A stretch of DNA of 64,000 bases from an uncultured Gemella sp. (GTDB lineage: Bacteria; Bacillota; Bacilli; Staphylococcales; Gemellaceae): the NCBI GenBank assembly GCA_900555985.1, contig USNF01000001.1:144377-208376 (forward strand). Reading direction: 5' to 3'. Below are positions 46,775-55,573 of the stretch, one piece after another (positions within the stretch are counted from its first letter, which is position 1; every line of letters begins with the position of its first letter). A program made the position numbers and the translations under genes. Below the pieces are notes generated by a model. The model was not told where the DNA came from. It searched no databases and worked only from the letters and a program-made list of their open reading frames with translations.

Positions 46775-48901
46775 TTATTCACCGCCTTTCTCTGTTTTAA
46801 TTTTGCAAGAGCAATAAGCGTGAAATGGTGGAATGTCATCTAAACTAAAATGCTTAGTATCGATAACATTTTTATGCGACTTCTTATCTTCACTGTTGCC
46901 AAAGTCTACATACACTTTTTCTTTTCCAAGGGCATTACAGGTTTTTACATAAGCATACCAATAAGCTTTGGATACAGTGTATTCAGTTAAGAAACGCAAA
47001 CGATATTCAAGAGAATTAAATACAGATTCTTTTTCTTCTCTAGTTTCGCATTTTTTAATGCGTTTACTAATTTCTTTGAAAATTTCATCTATTGTATTTT
47101 TAGTCTCTTTTACGATATTAACAGTCTGTATATCAAAAGTAAAGTCTGGACTTTTATTTCCACAATCTCTGATTGCTTTTTTATATCCAGCGGCTAATTC
47201 TTTTTCCATATACTTCTCAAGCATTTTCATAATACTTTCTCTCGTAAGAGGGATAGTAAATGCGTCCTGATTTTTAACATCGTCACATACATCATTACGC
47301 ATTGCTTGGAACTTATTATATATTACACTAAAATTTTTTTTATAAATATCAATATTTTTTTTAGTTATTTTATTTCTATCATTAGCTGATTCTTTAAATT
47401 CCTTGATATTTACTGAACTTTTTCCATGTTGATTTTCTGGTTGGTCTGTATTAGAAATTTGTTTATTTTCATCAGAACTTTTATCTGCTGTTTTTGGGTC
47501 TCCATTTTCTGGAGAAGCAGTGCCATCTGGAGTCAACATTCCTTTGCCAGCCCAAACTAAATCCATTTTATTCTTTTGTGTTACGGCATTAGCATACACA
47601 TCATCTAAAGAAATATTATCGGCACGACGTCCAAGTTCTTGTCGTAATTCTTCAAATGTAATGGCATTGCCTTGATATTGATTTAAATAATGATTTTCTA
47701 CTTTTACTTTTGTTTCTAAGTTAATTTCATTAAATACGAAATATACAATATCGCTTTCGTTTAGAATTGGATTAAATCCACCTTCTAATAATAATTCATT
47801 AAATAAATTATTTTGAATAAAATTAGAAATACTTTTTTGGAAATATTTTACCGCATCATGAACTTGTTCTTCCATGGAGTCAGCGTCTTGTTTTACACCG
47901 CCACGACCCATCATAGAAGTAGATAAATATAGTGCGGAGAATACACGCTTCTCAAAATAATTTAAATATGGTTCAGCATTTAATGCTACATTGTTAGCAC
48001 CAAGATTTTTAAATTCTACTTTTTCATTCGTGATAATTAATCCATCATCAACTAATTGCTCTACGACTTGTTGAGCTTCTTTAATTTCTTGGTCAGTAGC
48101 CATCATACCTTGTTGAGGAATTCCGACTTTCATTTGAGTAATCGGGAATAAACATCGATAGATAAGACGTTCTACGTTGCCTTCAATACGCCGTAACATT
48201 TTTACGTCTTCTAAAGCTGATGCAATTCTTGGTGTACCGAATGCATTAGATGGTTCTTTATCAATATAAAAATGAATCACATCTGTCGGTTTAAATTTTA
48301 CAGTATCGTTACCTAATGTTTGTTGATATGTTTTAATTGCACCATTAGTATCACGTTGAATTTCGATAGTAGATGGGTCAATTCTAAAATAACCGCCTAC
48401 TGCTTTATTATCGTATACTGGATTAATTGTTAAATCTGATAAATTAATTCCATTGAAATCTGTTCTGCTTTTTACTAGAAAAGCATTAGAATAAGCAACT
48501 AAGTCGTTGCCAATTTCTATCATTAAATTATCGAAAGATTCGTTTGTCATGAAAGACATTAATCGCAATCTTTTTCTAATATATTCCGCTGCGGCATCAT
48601 TTTCACCAACGATATTATAACCAGCTTTAAAAATAAGCTGGCTATAATCTGTTACAAAGCGTTTAATATATGAATCTGATTTAATGGCATTTTGAATTTC
48701 CGTTAACGAATATTCAGCAGCTGTTAAATCATTTGATTGGGCAGAACGACCTGTCGCTTTAATCGTAAACTTTTTAATATCGTCTTGACTAAAAGCAGGT
48801 GAGTTACCACCGCTACTTTGTTTTGGAGTTGATGCGGCTCCAGCTTCTTTAAATTCTGGAATATTTGGTTTCCAAAATTTTAATGAATCAAGAAGAGCCA
48901 T
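46775..48901 (-). CDS. Portal protein with C-terminal MuF-like domain
   Basis: 708 residues. Residues 60-430 are portal-like: AEYSLTEIQNAIKSDSYIKRFVTDYSQLIFKAGYNI, DLVAYSNAFLVKSR, VIHFYIDKEPSNAFGTPRIASALEDV and VFSALYLSTSMMGRGG. After a Ser/Asn/Asp-rich linker (about 445-500), residues 510-708 are helical and end in DIPPFHAYCSCKI, the C-terminal Cys motif of Mu gpF-like minor head proteins (usually HPNCRC). Portal and MuF genes are usually separate neighbours; here they appear fused. The portal forms the dodecameric DNA channel at one capsid vertex. Confidence 0.85.
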   Translation of the reverse strand: MALLDSLKFWKPNIPEFKEAGAASTPKQSSGGNSPAFSQDDIKKFTIKATGRSAQSNDLTAAEYSLTEIQNAIKSDSYIKRFVTDYSQLIFKAGYNIVGENDAAAEYIRKRLRLMSFMTNESFDNLMIEIGNDLVAYSNAFLVKSRTDFNGINLSDLTINPVYDNKAVGGYFRIDPSTIEIQRDTNGAIKTYQQTLGNDTVKFKPTDVIHFYIDKEPSNAFGTPRIASALEDVKMLRRIEGNVERLIYRCLFPITQMKVGIPQQGMMATDQEIKEAQQVVEQLVDDGLIITNEKVEFKNLGANNVALNAEPYLNYFEKRVFSALYLSTSMMGRGGVKQDADSMEEQVHDAVKYFQKSISNFIQNNLFNELLLEGGFNPILNESDIVYFVFNEINLETKVKVENHYLNQYQGNAITFEELRQELGRRADNISLDDVYANAVTQKNKMDLVWAGKGMLTPDGTASPENGDPKTADKSSDENKQISNTDQPENQHGKSSVNIKEFKESANDRNKITKKNIDIYKKNFSVIYNKFQAMRNDVCDDVKNQDAFTIPLTRESIMKMLEKYMEKELAAGYKKAIRDCGNKSPDFTFDIQTVNIVKETKNTIDEIFKEISKRIKKCETREEKESVFNSLEYRLRFLTEYTVSKAYWYAYVKTCNALGKEKVYVDFGNSEDKKSHKNVIDTKHFSLDDIPPFHAYCSCKIKTEKGGE

Positions 48902-48947
48902 TTAATTCTCCTTTTATATGTAAAAAATATATTTTTCATTTTCAATA

Positions 48948-50099
48948 TTACTGTTGAGGTTGTTCTTTATTTTGTTCAGGAACTGATTTAAGTTGATTGC
49001 TACTGTTGCCAGATTTTTGAGTACCGCTTTGTACTGTCGTATTTTTTACGATACCACTAGCATCTGTTACATTATCAGCAATCGTATCATTCGTTACTTT
49101 AACGAATAAAGAATTAGTGGCATAAATATCTACACCATTTTTAATAAGCATAGCTTTAGCTTGTGCTTCTTTAACAGAATCATCGAGAATGTCATTTAAT
49201 ACAATAGCAGAAGAATTTAAATATTTATATGTATTATATAGAGCATTTTTATAACGTTTATCATAATCAGCTCTAGCTTCTCTTAATAATGCATTACTAT
49301 GAGATTGTGTATATTCAGAAGAATCTTTATATTCTTCTCCGTAATATCGTTCTCGTTGTGCTTCAGCTGCATGCCAAGCTCGTAAATGCATTATCGTTTC
49401 ATCTACTGTATGAGTCTTTTTAAATAGACTTGTTTTTTGTTTTCTAACGATTTGACTTCTAACAATATGGTCTCGACAATGTTCTAAACTATTGCCAGGT
49501 GGTATTACAACAGCATTGCCATCGAATTCTTGAATTAATTCTTTAACAGATTCAACGCCACTATCTGCGACTAGCATAAGCATTTGTTGATAATATTGTC
49601 GCATAATCATTTGAAGTCGTTCTAAATAATCTTCCTGTAATTGAATAATATCTTTATTATAATCATCTTGAATTAATTGTACTAATGTTTTAGGCATTTC
49701 AATTCTAAGATTAATTGTTTCTGGTTCAGAAAATAAAGAAGGAATATCTTTATGTCCTTCGATTACAGGAATGTGATTTGTATCTACAGTAGGAATTTCT
49801 TTTGGAATTTCTACTTTCGGCTCTTCTGGTTTAGGAGTTTTCCCTTTAGGGAATTTATTATTTAGTCTAGCAATTAATTTATCTATAATTGCATGACCTA
49901 AAAAATTTACATCGTCAGGAAGTAGTTCTTTAATCTGTTTAAAGTCTTCTATAATATCAGATGGTTCTCGTTGTTCTTCATCGTAGACATCTGAATTAGG
50001 ATTTTCTAATTCTTGTCTTAGAAATCTAGCATCAGAGTCATAATGATTATCGGGACCAAATGAAGGACGATATAATATTTTTTTATTTTCGTCTACCAT
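48948..50099 (-). CDS. Head-cluster helical protein, function unknown
   Basis: 383 residues, starting directly after the terminase stop. The N-terminal 110 residues are charged and Pro-rich. Residues 125-320 are strongly helical (LVQLIQDDYNKDIIQLQEDYLERLQMIMRQYYQQMLML). The last 60 are Ser/Gln/Asn-rich. The position between terminase and portal and the coiled-coil look suggest a head-assembly or portal-associated factor. I do not recognise a family. Confidence 0.5.
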   Translation of the reverse strand: MVDENKKILYRPSFGPDNHYDSDARFLRQELENPNSDVYDEEQREPSDIIEDFKQIKELLPDDVNFLGHAIIDKLIARLNNKFPKGKTPKPEEPKVEIPKEIPTVDTNHIPVIEGHKDIPSLFSEPETINLRIEMPKTLVQLIQDDYNKDIIQLQEDYLERLQMIMRQYYQQMLMLVADSGVESVKELIQEFDGNAVVIPPGNSLEHCRDHIVRSQIVRKQKTSLFKKTHTVDETIMHLRAWHAAEAQRERYYGEEYKDSSEYTQSHSNALLREARADYDKRYKNALYNTYKYLNSSAIVLNDILDDSVKEAQAKAMLIKNGVDIYATNSLFVKVTNDTIADNVTDASGIVKNTTVQSGTQKSGNSSNQLKSVPEQNKEQPQQ

Positions 50100-50735
50100 T
50101 TACCACATCTTTCTGCCAGGAGAACTACCGCCACGTTTACCCCATGAGCTACCAGTATCACGATTACTTTTACCAGAACCTAATGGTACAGCTACCCATT
50201 TTTGATAATCACCGCGACGTTCACCAGGGCCCTTGCCAATTTGTTTATATTGTGTATCTCTATGTTTCCAAGCATCATTAGCTTCTTCAATACGTTTCAT
50301 GCGCATTTTAAAACGAGTATCTAATGGGTTATCCATCATAGAAACACTAAAATTACTTTTAATCCCTTCGATTGCTTGTGCAACTTCTGGGAATTTTAAT
50401 ACGAATGCTAAATGAGCTAAACCTAATGCATCAATAAAATGTTCATCTTTAGATGTGAATACAGCTCTACCATCAGCACCATATCGTTCGATTGTATAGT
50501 TAATTAATTGTCGATAGATATGTTCATCATATGGACATAATGCAATTCTATCTCTTTCGAACGATAGTTTTAATTGATTAACCATAAATTGTTTCACTGG
50601 TTCTTTCGTAACCATTCTACTAATAGGGTCAACAATATCTAATTTTTGACTAAATTGATACCCAACAACTTTATCTTTTAATCCAGATGAAGGATGTTTA
50701 TCCCCATAAATATGTAACCGCTCTAATTGATAATC
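50100..50735 (-). CDS. Terminase large subunit, exon 2
   Basis: 211 residues that complete the terminase nuclease domain. The exon begins DYQLERLHIYG, continuing the DRGYG motif at the end of exon 1. It also carries the later acidic motif (VFTSKDEHFIDALGLAHLAF), which supplies a metal-binding Asp in large terminases. The C-terminal 50 residues are basic and Gly/Ser-rich. As a stand-alone frame it would need a TTG with no ribosome-binding site; that TTG is the 3' end of the intron. Confidence 0.9.
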   Translation of the reverse strand, partial: DYQLERLHIYGDKHPSSGLKDKVVGYQFSQKLDIVDPISRMVTKEPVKQFMVNQLKLSFERDRIALCPYDEHIYRQLINYTIERYGADGRAVFTSKDEHFIDALGLAHLAFVLKFPEVAQAIEGIKSNFSVSMMDNPLDTRFKMRMKRIEEANDAWKHRDTQYKQIGKGPGERRGDYQKWVAVPLGSGKSNRDTGSSWGKRGGSSPGRKMW

Positions 50736-50991
50736 CAATTTGTTATCGTTAAGTTTTTTATCTTAACTTCTTATTATCACTAATAAGTTCAGCATATTTT
50801 TTCATGTGTTCTACATGGTGCGGCCTCGTGGGAAAATTATATTCTTTATATAAAAGGTTCATTTCCTATGCGTTGCCCCTGATTAATATTTTGCAATTAA
50901 TCTTCGGTTCGAGTTATCTTGCACAAGATTTTCTCGCTTAATTCCGCACTTATAATCTTAATTATCCCTAATTAAGACGGCAATTATATTT
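50736..50991 (-). other. Compact group I intron (256 nt) in the terminase gene
   Basis: P1: the 5' exon ACGGU pairs with the guide GCCGU, with U-G at the splice site. P10: the 3' exon GAUUAU pairs with AUAAUU just before the guide. The intron ends in G. Core: P3 GUGCGG/CCGCAC, P4 CGAG/CUCG, P5 hairpin AUCUUGUGCAAGAU, P6 GAUUAAU/AUUAAUC, P7 GCAUA/UAUGC, P8 CAUGU/ACAUG and P9 GUUAAG/CUUAAC, in the right order for group I. No endonuclease is present. Splicing joins CDRGYG to DYQLERL in frame. Its first 20 nt and last 10 nt resemble those of the tape measure intron. Confidence 0.85.
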
Positions 50992-53319
50992 ACCGTATCC
51001 GCGGTCACAGAATATCCATGATGGATTATATATATCATTCATTTCAATAATACTATTAACAGCATTATCTAATGTATATTCACCTTTAGGAATTTCAACT
51101 CTTTGCATAACCATAAATTGTTGTAAATCAGGTGCATATTCTAATACTAATAAAGAAGAACCTGCTTGGTAAGCATCATAATCCACGCCCATACATCTGT
51201 AAGGATTAGGAGGTGCTGGATTATATTTAGTATAATTAATAAAATTAGGACGTTCTCCAAAATCTTTTTCGGCACGTCTTAGTATTTCATCTGTTGGTGG
51301 TAAATAACAATAATTAAATTTATTTCTTGCATCATCAATCATTGTTTTATTAAAAACACCAGAATCTTCTGTACCGAATTCTGCTAAGATTTCATGTTCA
51401 TAAGCAGAAGCCGTCATAGTAGATTTAAAAGAATCATCCATTTCTTGAGTAAAACCAGGATTGTCATGACTAGGATGATAATGCTCGTGGTAATTCATCG
51501 ATTTTACGGTGCACATATCGTAGAATGTACTACGTTTACCAGTTGGCGTAGATGAAGCTGTAATACCAATATCTTCACGTTCGGCTGCAATCATAGCAAT
51601 AGTGTCATAGTCACCACTGGCCATATAATCGAGTTCATCTAAGTACAGCCAGTCAGCGCGTTGACCCCTCATACTGGCTGCATTCGAACCAGAGGAAGCA
51701 CCTGTCGTAAAACCTAAAATAGCAGAGCCATTTTTAAGTTCTAGCATATATGGACTATTAATTAATCGTTTTACTTCATTATTAAGTAAAGGACTATTAG
51801 CTAAAATTTCTTTAATACGCATCCAGAACGCATTTATCTGATGCTCATAGGGAGCGGCAAATAAAACACGAAACGCTGGTTTCGTATAGATTTTATGTAA
51901 CGCGCTAATAATCATCGTTTCTGTTTTACCAGTATTATGTGTAATCATATTATCGACTACAAAATTATGATGCGTATCTACTTCTACATCGTAGGTCATG
52001 GACTCTTCTTCATCTTGAGTAATACTAACGATACGTCCCCAAACGATATTTTCAGAAGTTAATAATAAGTCATAATCATAAATATCAAAATGATGTAAAA
52101 CAGTTAATGCAGACTTTAACGATTTATTATATGTTTTTTCTAATCCTAATTTTTTATGTATCTGTTTTTTATTTCCTTTAGTTAATGTATTTAAGATACT
52201 AATAATAGATTTAGGAGTCACATCTTTTTTTTCATAAGCAACGCCACTATAATATTTGTAGCTGTCTTTATGTACTCTTTTTTTAAGATTATCGAGTTTA
52301 AATGTATCGATTAGTTTAACGCTGAATTCACTTTTATCGAAATGAATATCATTAAAATCATTCGTTATATTTAATCGACAATAGATACCGAATTTTCTTA
52401 ATACTATTTGTATATAAAATAATAAAAATTTTCTTTTATTTTGATAGGTAACCGTTAGTAACGATAAATTAGTTTCTATATATCGCTTGCGTTTTACATT
52501 TGAATGAATTTTAAATAACTCGTTTATTAATATAATACAGCCTTCTTTATTTAATTGTTTAAATTCTTCTGGAATATATTTAATATCTAAATAGTCTGTA
52601 AGCATTTTATTTACTTCTTCGTTATCTGTTACGAAAAAGAACTCATCATCAGTTGCTTTTAATTTAGCACCATATGCTTTCAATGCTTTTTTAGCTGCCT
52701 TATATCCTTCTGAATTTTTAACTAATAAAAAGCCATATTCATTATGTTTTTTACTACCACAATTTAATATAGTAGCATATAAACGAATTTCTTTTTCTTC
52801 TTTAACGACATCTCCGAAATGATTAATTTCACTTGGCATAGCGATAAAATCTTCATATTTAAGCTCGCCAGCTTCTTTCCAGCCAGTTGGTGTTAGTACA
52901 GGATGATTATCCGTTACCGTAATAAAATTATCTAAATTCGTTCGTATCTTTAAGCATTTTTTATAACCATTCTCCCAGATTCTAGCTCTTCTAATTTCTG
53001 GTTGCATAGTTTCTTCATTATAGGCAATAACGGCAAAATTATCTTTTCTATCATTAAAGATTCTTTCTGCATTATCATAATAGCCTTTACTCGCATCGTA
53101 AATCATACTGTTGCCGTGTATACAACGACGGCCACATCTGAATACTAATCGAGTATGGGTATCTCGTAACATCTCAGCTTGATAATCACGAGCTTCCCAG
53201 GGGACTACTTTTTTAGTTTTCGGGTCGTTAGTTCTAACGAATGCTTTAGCCCATAGTACTGGGTCTTTCATAATTTCCCGCATTTTGGCTTTTTCAATTT
53301 CATTTAATTGGAATGCCAA
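50992..53319 (-). CDS. terL: Terminase large subunit, exon 1, with in-frame intein
   Basis: 776 codons from a TTG at 53319 (AAGGAGG, 6-nt gap). The packaging motor's Walker A motif CGRR-TGKTE is split by a 397-residue intein between R65 and the downstream Thr. Walker B (WLYLDELDYM, near residue 560), the coupling motif (ASSTPTGKRSTFYD) and the first nuclease Asp (GVDYDAYQAGSS) follow. The exon ends in DRGYG at the group I intron. Intein removal and RNA splicing give a mature protein of about 590 residues, normal for a terminase. Both insertions lie in active-site motifs, so the ATPase is only made if both are removed. Confidence 0.95.
51934..53124 (-). other. Intein in the terminase Walker A motif (397 aa)
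   Basis: It starts with Cys (CIHGNSMIYD) and ends with His-Asn (VVDNMITHN), followed by Thr as the +1 residue. Block B is present (TVTDNHPVLTP), as are blocks F and G (MTYDVEVDTHHNFVV). The central 270 residues look like a degenerate LAGLIDADG-type endonuclease domain without clear motifs, so it may no longer cut DNA. It is AT-rich and Lys-rich compared with the host gene. Confidence 0.92.
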
Positions 53320-53375
53320 TGATATCCTCCTTCATTAAAAAAAGATTACATTACTATACTATTTTAGTATAGCAC

Positions 53376-53407
53376 AAAAGAGACTAGTATTTCTACTAAT
53401 CTCTTTT
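53376..53407 (-). terminator. Terminator before the terminase gene
   Basis: A 14-bp stem with one G-U pair (53407-53394 with 53389-53376), loop GAAA, directly follows the stop of the 148-residue gene. TTTTG follows on the minus strand. A second small palindrome (CTATACTA/TAGTATAG) lies next to it, before the terminase ribosome-binding site. Confidence 0.65.
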
Positions 53408-53410
53408 ATA

Positions 53411-53857
53411 TCATCGTTTCATATATTTGGCTTCATTACCCATGACTGCCATTTTATTATTATATTGTGTTCGTTTCATGACATTCATGGCTGCTTGACG
53501 CATAGTATAGGCACCATCTGTTTCATTAAACATAGCATTTTGAAATGGTTGACCACTGGCTCTTTGTGCCATCAAATTCTGATGTTCACGTAATGCTTGA
53601 TATCCTTTAGTTGCATATTCAGGAGCATTCATTAATGCTTGTGCTCCTAAATAGGTACTCATACCAAACATACTTAACCCGAATTCAGATGCACCTTTAA
53701 ATAAAGAACTAGCCATGCCATTACCTTCTTGTCTGCTTTCATTATATGCACTATAAGAAGAAAAGGCACCCATAGCTACATTTAATTTAGTGACATCAGG
53801 TTTAAAAGTAGGTTTAAGTGCACGACCAACAGCTTTTACTGCTTTACCTAAAATCAT
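53411..53857 (-). CDS. Small hydrophobic-core protein, unknown
   Basis: 148 residues, basic, Ala/Gly/Met-rich. The middle (MASSLFKGASEFGLSMFGMSTYLGAQALMNA) is moderately hydrophobic. Its start overlaps the previous stop by 4 nt, so the two are coupled. It is one of four small genes between the Cys-cluster gene and the terminase. Function unknown; a small internal virion or membrane-active protein is possible. Confidence 0.5.
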   Translation of the reverse strand: MILGKAVKAVGRALKPTFKPDVTKLNVAMGAFSSYSAYNESRQEGNGMASSLFKGASEFGLSMFGMSTYLGAQALMNAPEYATKGYQALREHQNLMAQRASGQPFQNAMFNETDGAYTMRQAAMNVMKRTQYNNKMAVMGNEAKYMKR

Positions 53858-54090
53858 TTACCGATTTTACCCAATAAAGCTAAACCGCCAGCAATACCTA
53901 AACCACTACCAGCTGCTGTACCGATACCTTCATGTCCTTGGCTATTACCGACACGATTACCAGCAATACCACCACCAATAACAGAAGTAGCTACAGCGGC
54001 ACTTGTTGCACTGGCTTGTAATCTATCGCCACGTTTCCATGCATCAGCAATGACTTTAAAACCATTAATCGGTTTATTAAACATACCCAT
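53854..54090 (-). CDS. Small Gly/Ala-rich protein with glycine-zipper-like segment
   Basis: 78 residues. Residues 28-75 are Gly/Ala/Val-rich with regularly spaced glycines (VIGGGIAGNRVGN, GIGTAAGSGLGIAGGLALLG), resembling glycine-zipper membrane segments. It could insert in membranes or form an oligomeric core. Strong AGAAAGGATTGAG site, overlapping the end of the 39-residue ORF upstream. Confidence 0.55.
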   Translation of the reverse strand: MGMFNKPINGFKVIADAWKRGDRLQASATSAAVATSVIGGGIAGNRVGNSQGHEGIGTAAGSGLGIAGGLALLGKIGK

Positions 54091-54096
54091 ATAATC

Positions 54097-54216
54097 TCAA
54101 TCCTTTCTGTATATTTTATATAAAGATTTTATACTAGAACCATCACTCACACTTTTATATTCATAAGAAATACTATTTAGCCATTCATTGAATATTTTTT
54201 TTATATATGTAATCAT
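54097..54216 (-). CDS. Short ORF (39 aa), translationally coupled
   Basis: A short frame that fills the gap between two small genes: ATG 54216 begins two bases after the upstream TAA, and TGA ends at 54097. The peptide starts MITYIKKIFNEWLNSIS and is basic and amphipathic. It has no ribosome-binding site of its own, so it would depend on re-initiation. It is plausible because it exactly bridges the gap and its end carries the next gene's ribosome-binding site. Confidence 0.4.
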   Translation of the reverse strand: MITYIKKIFNEWLNSISYEYKSVSDGSSIKSLYKIYRKD

Positions 54217-54218
54217 AA

Positions 54219-54530
54219 TTAACCAAATCGATTCTGATGCAATGCGAATGCTAGACTACCATCTACACTACCAGTATTACTGTATTCTTTTTTATCATCA
54301 ACAAAAGGTGTCGCATTTTGTACTGTATTATCTATAGTACCTAATGAATAATTTTCATAATCATCTTTGCCTTTACTAGCAGAACCAATCATGCCAGCAC
54401 CGACAATTGCACCTAATCCTAATTTAGTAGGTGTAGGAATTTTAATATGACTACTATATTTTCCTTCACCGACTGCTTTCAGATTAACGAATGCTCCACC
54501 TATTTTTTTAGCTGAACTAATTATACTCAT
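54219..54530 (-). CDS. Small protein of the pre-terminase cluster, unknown
   Basis: 103 residues. Residues 33-55 are hydrophobic and Gly-rich (PTKLGLGAIVGAGMIGSA), like the neighbouring small proteins; the C-terminus is polar. The ATG overlaps the stop of the Cys-cluster gene by 4 nt. Shared style with the two following genes suggests a related set. Confidence 0.5.
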   Translation of the reverse strand: MSIISSAKKIGGAFVNLKAVGEGKYSSHIKIPTPTKLGLGAIVGAGMIGSASKGKDDYENYSLGTIDNTVQNATPFVDDKKEYSNTGSVDGSLAFALHQNRFG

Positions 54531-55210
54531 TCTTTAATATCTTCCATATCAATAATATCTTTCATCATATCAGCCAAAGATACAGTTTGCTCTTCTTCTT
54601 TATTTTTAACTTTATCTTTTCTAGTCATCATTAATAATTGATATACTGAATCTCTTTTCTTACTCATACGTTCATATGCATCCCAAGCTTTCGATACGGT
54701 CGGCTGAACAATTTCATTACCTTCCCTATCAGCACCAATAGCCATATCAAGTACAGGTGTACCTTCTTTAGCGAGTAATGCTTTGCATCGTTCTAACATA
54801 ATATCGAGAGTAATTAATTCAGATAATAAATTTTTATCTGTAAAACTAGCCGTATTAATATCTATATCAGAAGAGTAGCCCATAGCTCTAATATCTATTT
54901 GAGCAAGTTCAGTCGGACAATATTCACCGACAGGAGCCATATCATATTTTAATAATTCACATGTTTGAGAATAAGGACAAACTTTACCTTTACATATTAA
55001 AGGTACTTTAGCGAACATACCATTTTTAGTACTTAACATAGTCATGGCAGCTTTTTTACTTTCCATAGCTTTAGGAGATAATCCCCAAGGGTTATCATTC
55101 TTAGTCATTAATTTTTCGAAGCGTTCTCTTTTTTTAACGAGACCATTTAATTCTTCTTCTTCAGACCAAGTATCTTCAGCACCAGACTCTATTAATTCTT
55201 TATCTGACAA
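54527..55210 (-). CDS. First late gene: Cys-cluster protein, small terminase candidate
   Basis: 227 residues from TTG 55210, which lies 10 nt after AAGGAGG. The longer frame from ATG 55261 has no ribosome-binding site and is less likely. Four Cys (C73, C78, C84, C98; CKGKVCPYSQTC ... GEYCPTE) could bind zinc or an iron-sulphur cluster. The rest is helical (DKNLLSELITLDIMLERCKALL, AWDAYERMSKKRDSVYQLLMM). It opens the late operon upstream of the large terminase, so a DNA-recognition or small terminase role is possible. This is inference. Confidence 0.55.
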   Translation of the reverse strand: MSDKELIESGAEDTWSEEEELNGLVKKRERFEKLMTKNDNPWGLSPKAMESKKAAMTMLSTKNGMFAKVPLICKGKVCPYSQTCELLKYDMAPVGEYCPTELAQIDIRAMGYSSDIDINTASFTDKNLLSELITLDIMLERCKALLAKEGTPVLDMAIGADREGNEIVQPTVSKAWDAYERMSKKRDSVYQLLMMTRKDKVKNKEEEQTVSLADMMKDIIDMEDIKE

Positions 55211-55252
55211 TGTTTTATTTTCCTCCTTTTTATTTTTTATATTAAAAAATAC

Positions 55253-55281
55253 TTGCATCATTTATTATATTACTCTATAAT
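55253..55281 (+). promoter_or_regulatory. Plus-strand promoter of the small RNA
   Basis: TTGCAT (55253-55258), a 17-nt spacer and a perfect TATAAT (55276-55281). Transcription would begin near 55288, exactly at the first base of an 11-bp closing stem. Confidence 0.55.
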
Positions 55282-55308
55282 AATAACAGAAAAACTATTT
55301 GCATGCAA
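55280..55308 (-). promoter_or_regulatory. Minus-strand promoter of the late operon
   Basis: TTGCAT (55308-55303), a 17-nt spacer and TATTAT (55285-55280). The start site near 55273 lies just ahead of the first late gene. Its -10 overlaps the -10 of the opposing plus promoter, and its -35 lies in the perfect palindrome TTTGCATGCAAA (55298-55309), a possible operator. Confidence 0.5.
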
Positions 55309-55450
55309 AATAAGTAATGTGAAACCTCCTCGTAAAATAAGATATACTTACTTATATAGTTTTTCTAGTCTTTCATGGTGATAAAAGACGTGATACATAC
55401 AACTCCTTATTGAATTAAGAGACGGTTAACCTCGGACCGTCTCTTTTTTC
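55288..55450 (+). ncRNA. Predicted 160-nt small RNA with anti-Shine-Dalgarno segments
   Basis: It is bounded by a promoter (55253-55281) and an intrinsic terminator (55417-55450). The first 11 nt (AGAAAAACTAT) pair perfectly with 55356-55366. The loop of that domain exposes ACCTCCTC (55324-55331), the complement of the AGGAGG ribosome-binding sites used throughout the window; AACTCCTT follows further on. No credible ORF lies inside. It could bind mRNA leaders, or be the leader or by-product of a promoter switch. Confidence 0.5.
55417..55450 (+). terminator. Intrinsic terminator of the small RNA
   Basis: AAGAGACGG (55417-55425) pairs with CCGTCTCTT (55437-55445), followed by TTTT. The U-run lies on the plus side only, so it ends plus-strand transcription although no plus-strand protein gene precedes it. 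Confidence 0.8.
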
Positions 55451-55573
55451 ATGCCTAAATATTACAGATACGGAAAAGAAGTAAAAGAAATACTTTTAAT
55501 AAAAAATATATATATGAAATATAGATAGTAAATAAAAAAATAAAAAAAAATTAGAATGGTAGCATAAAAAAAA

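Noticed and set aside
50100..53319. Terminase broken by a frameshift or annotated as two separate genes
   Set aside because: The gap has a complete set of group I helices, P1 and P10 pairings, a terminal G and an in-frame exon junction within a known motif.
55211..55261. ATG start at 55261 for the first late gene
   Set aside because: No ribosome-binding site precedes it and it begins only about 12 nt after the predicted transcript start; TTG 55210 has AAGGAGG. Not fully excluded.
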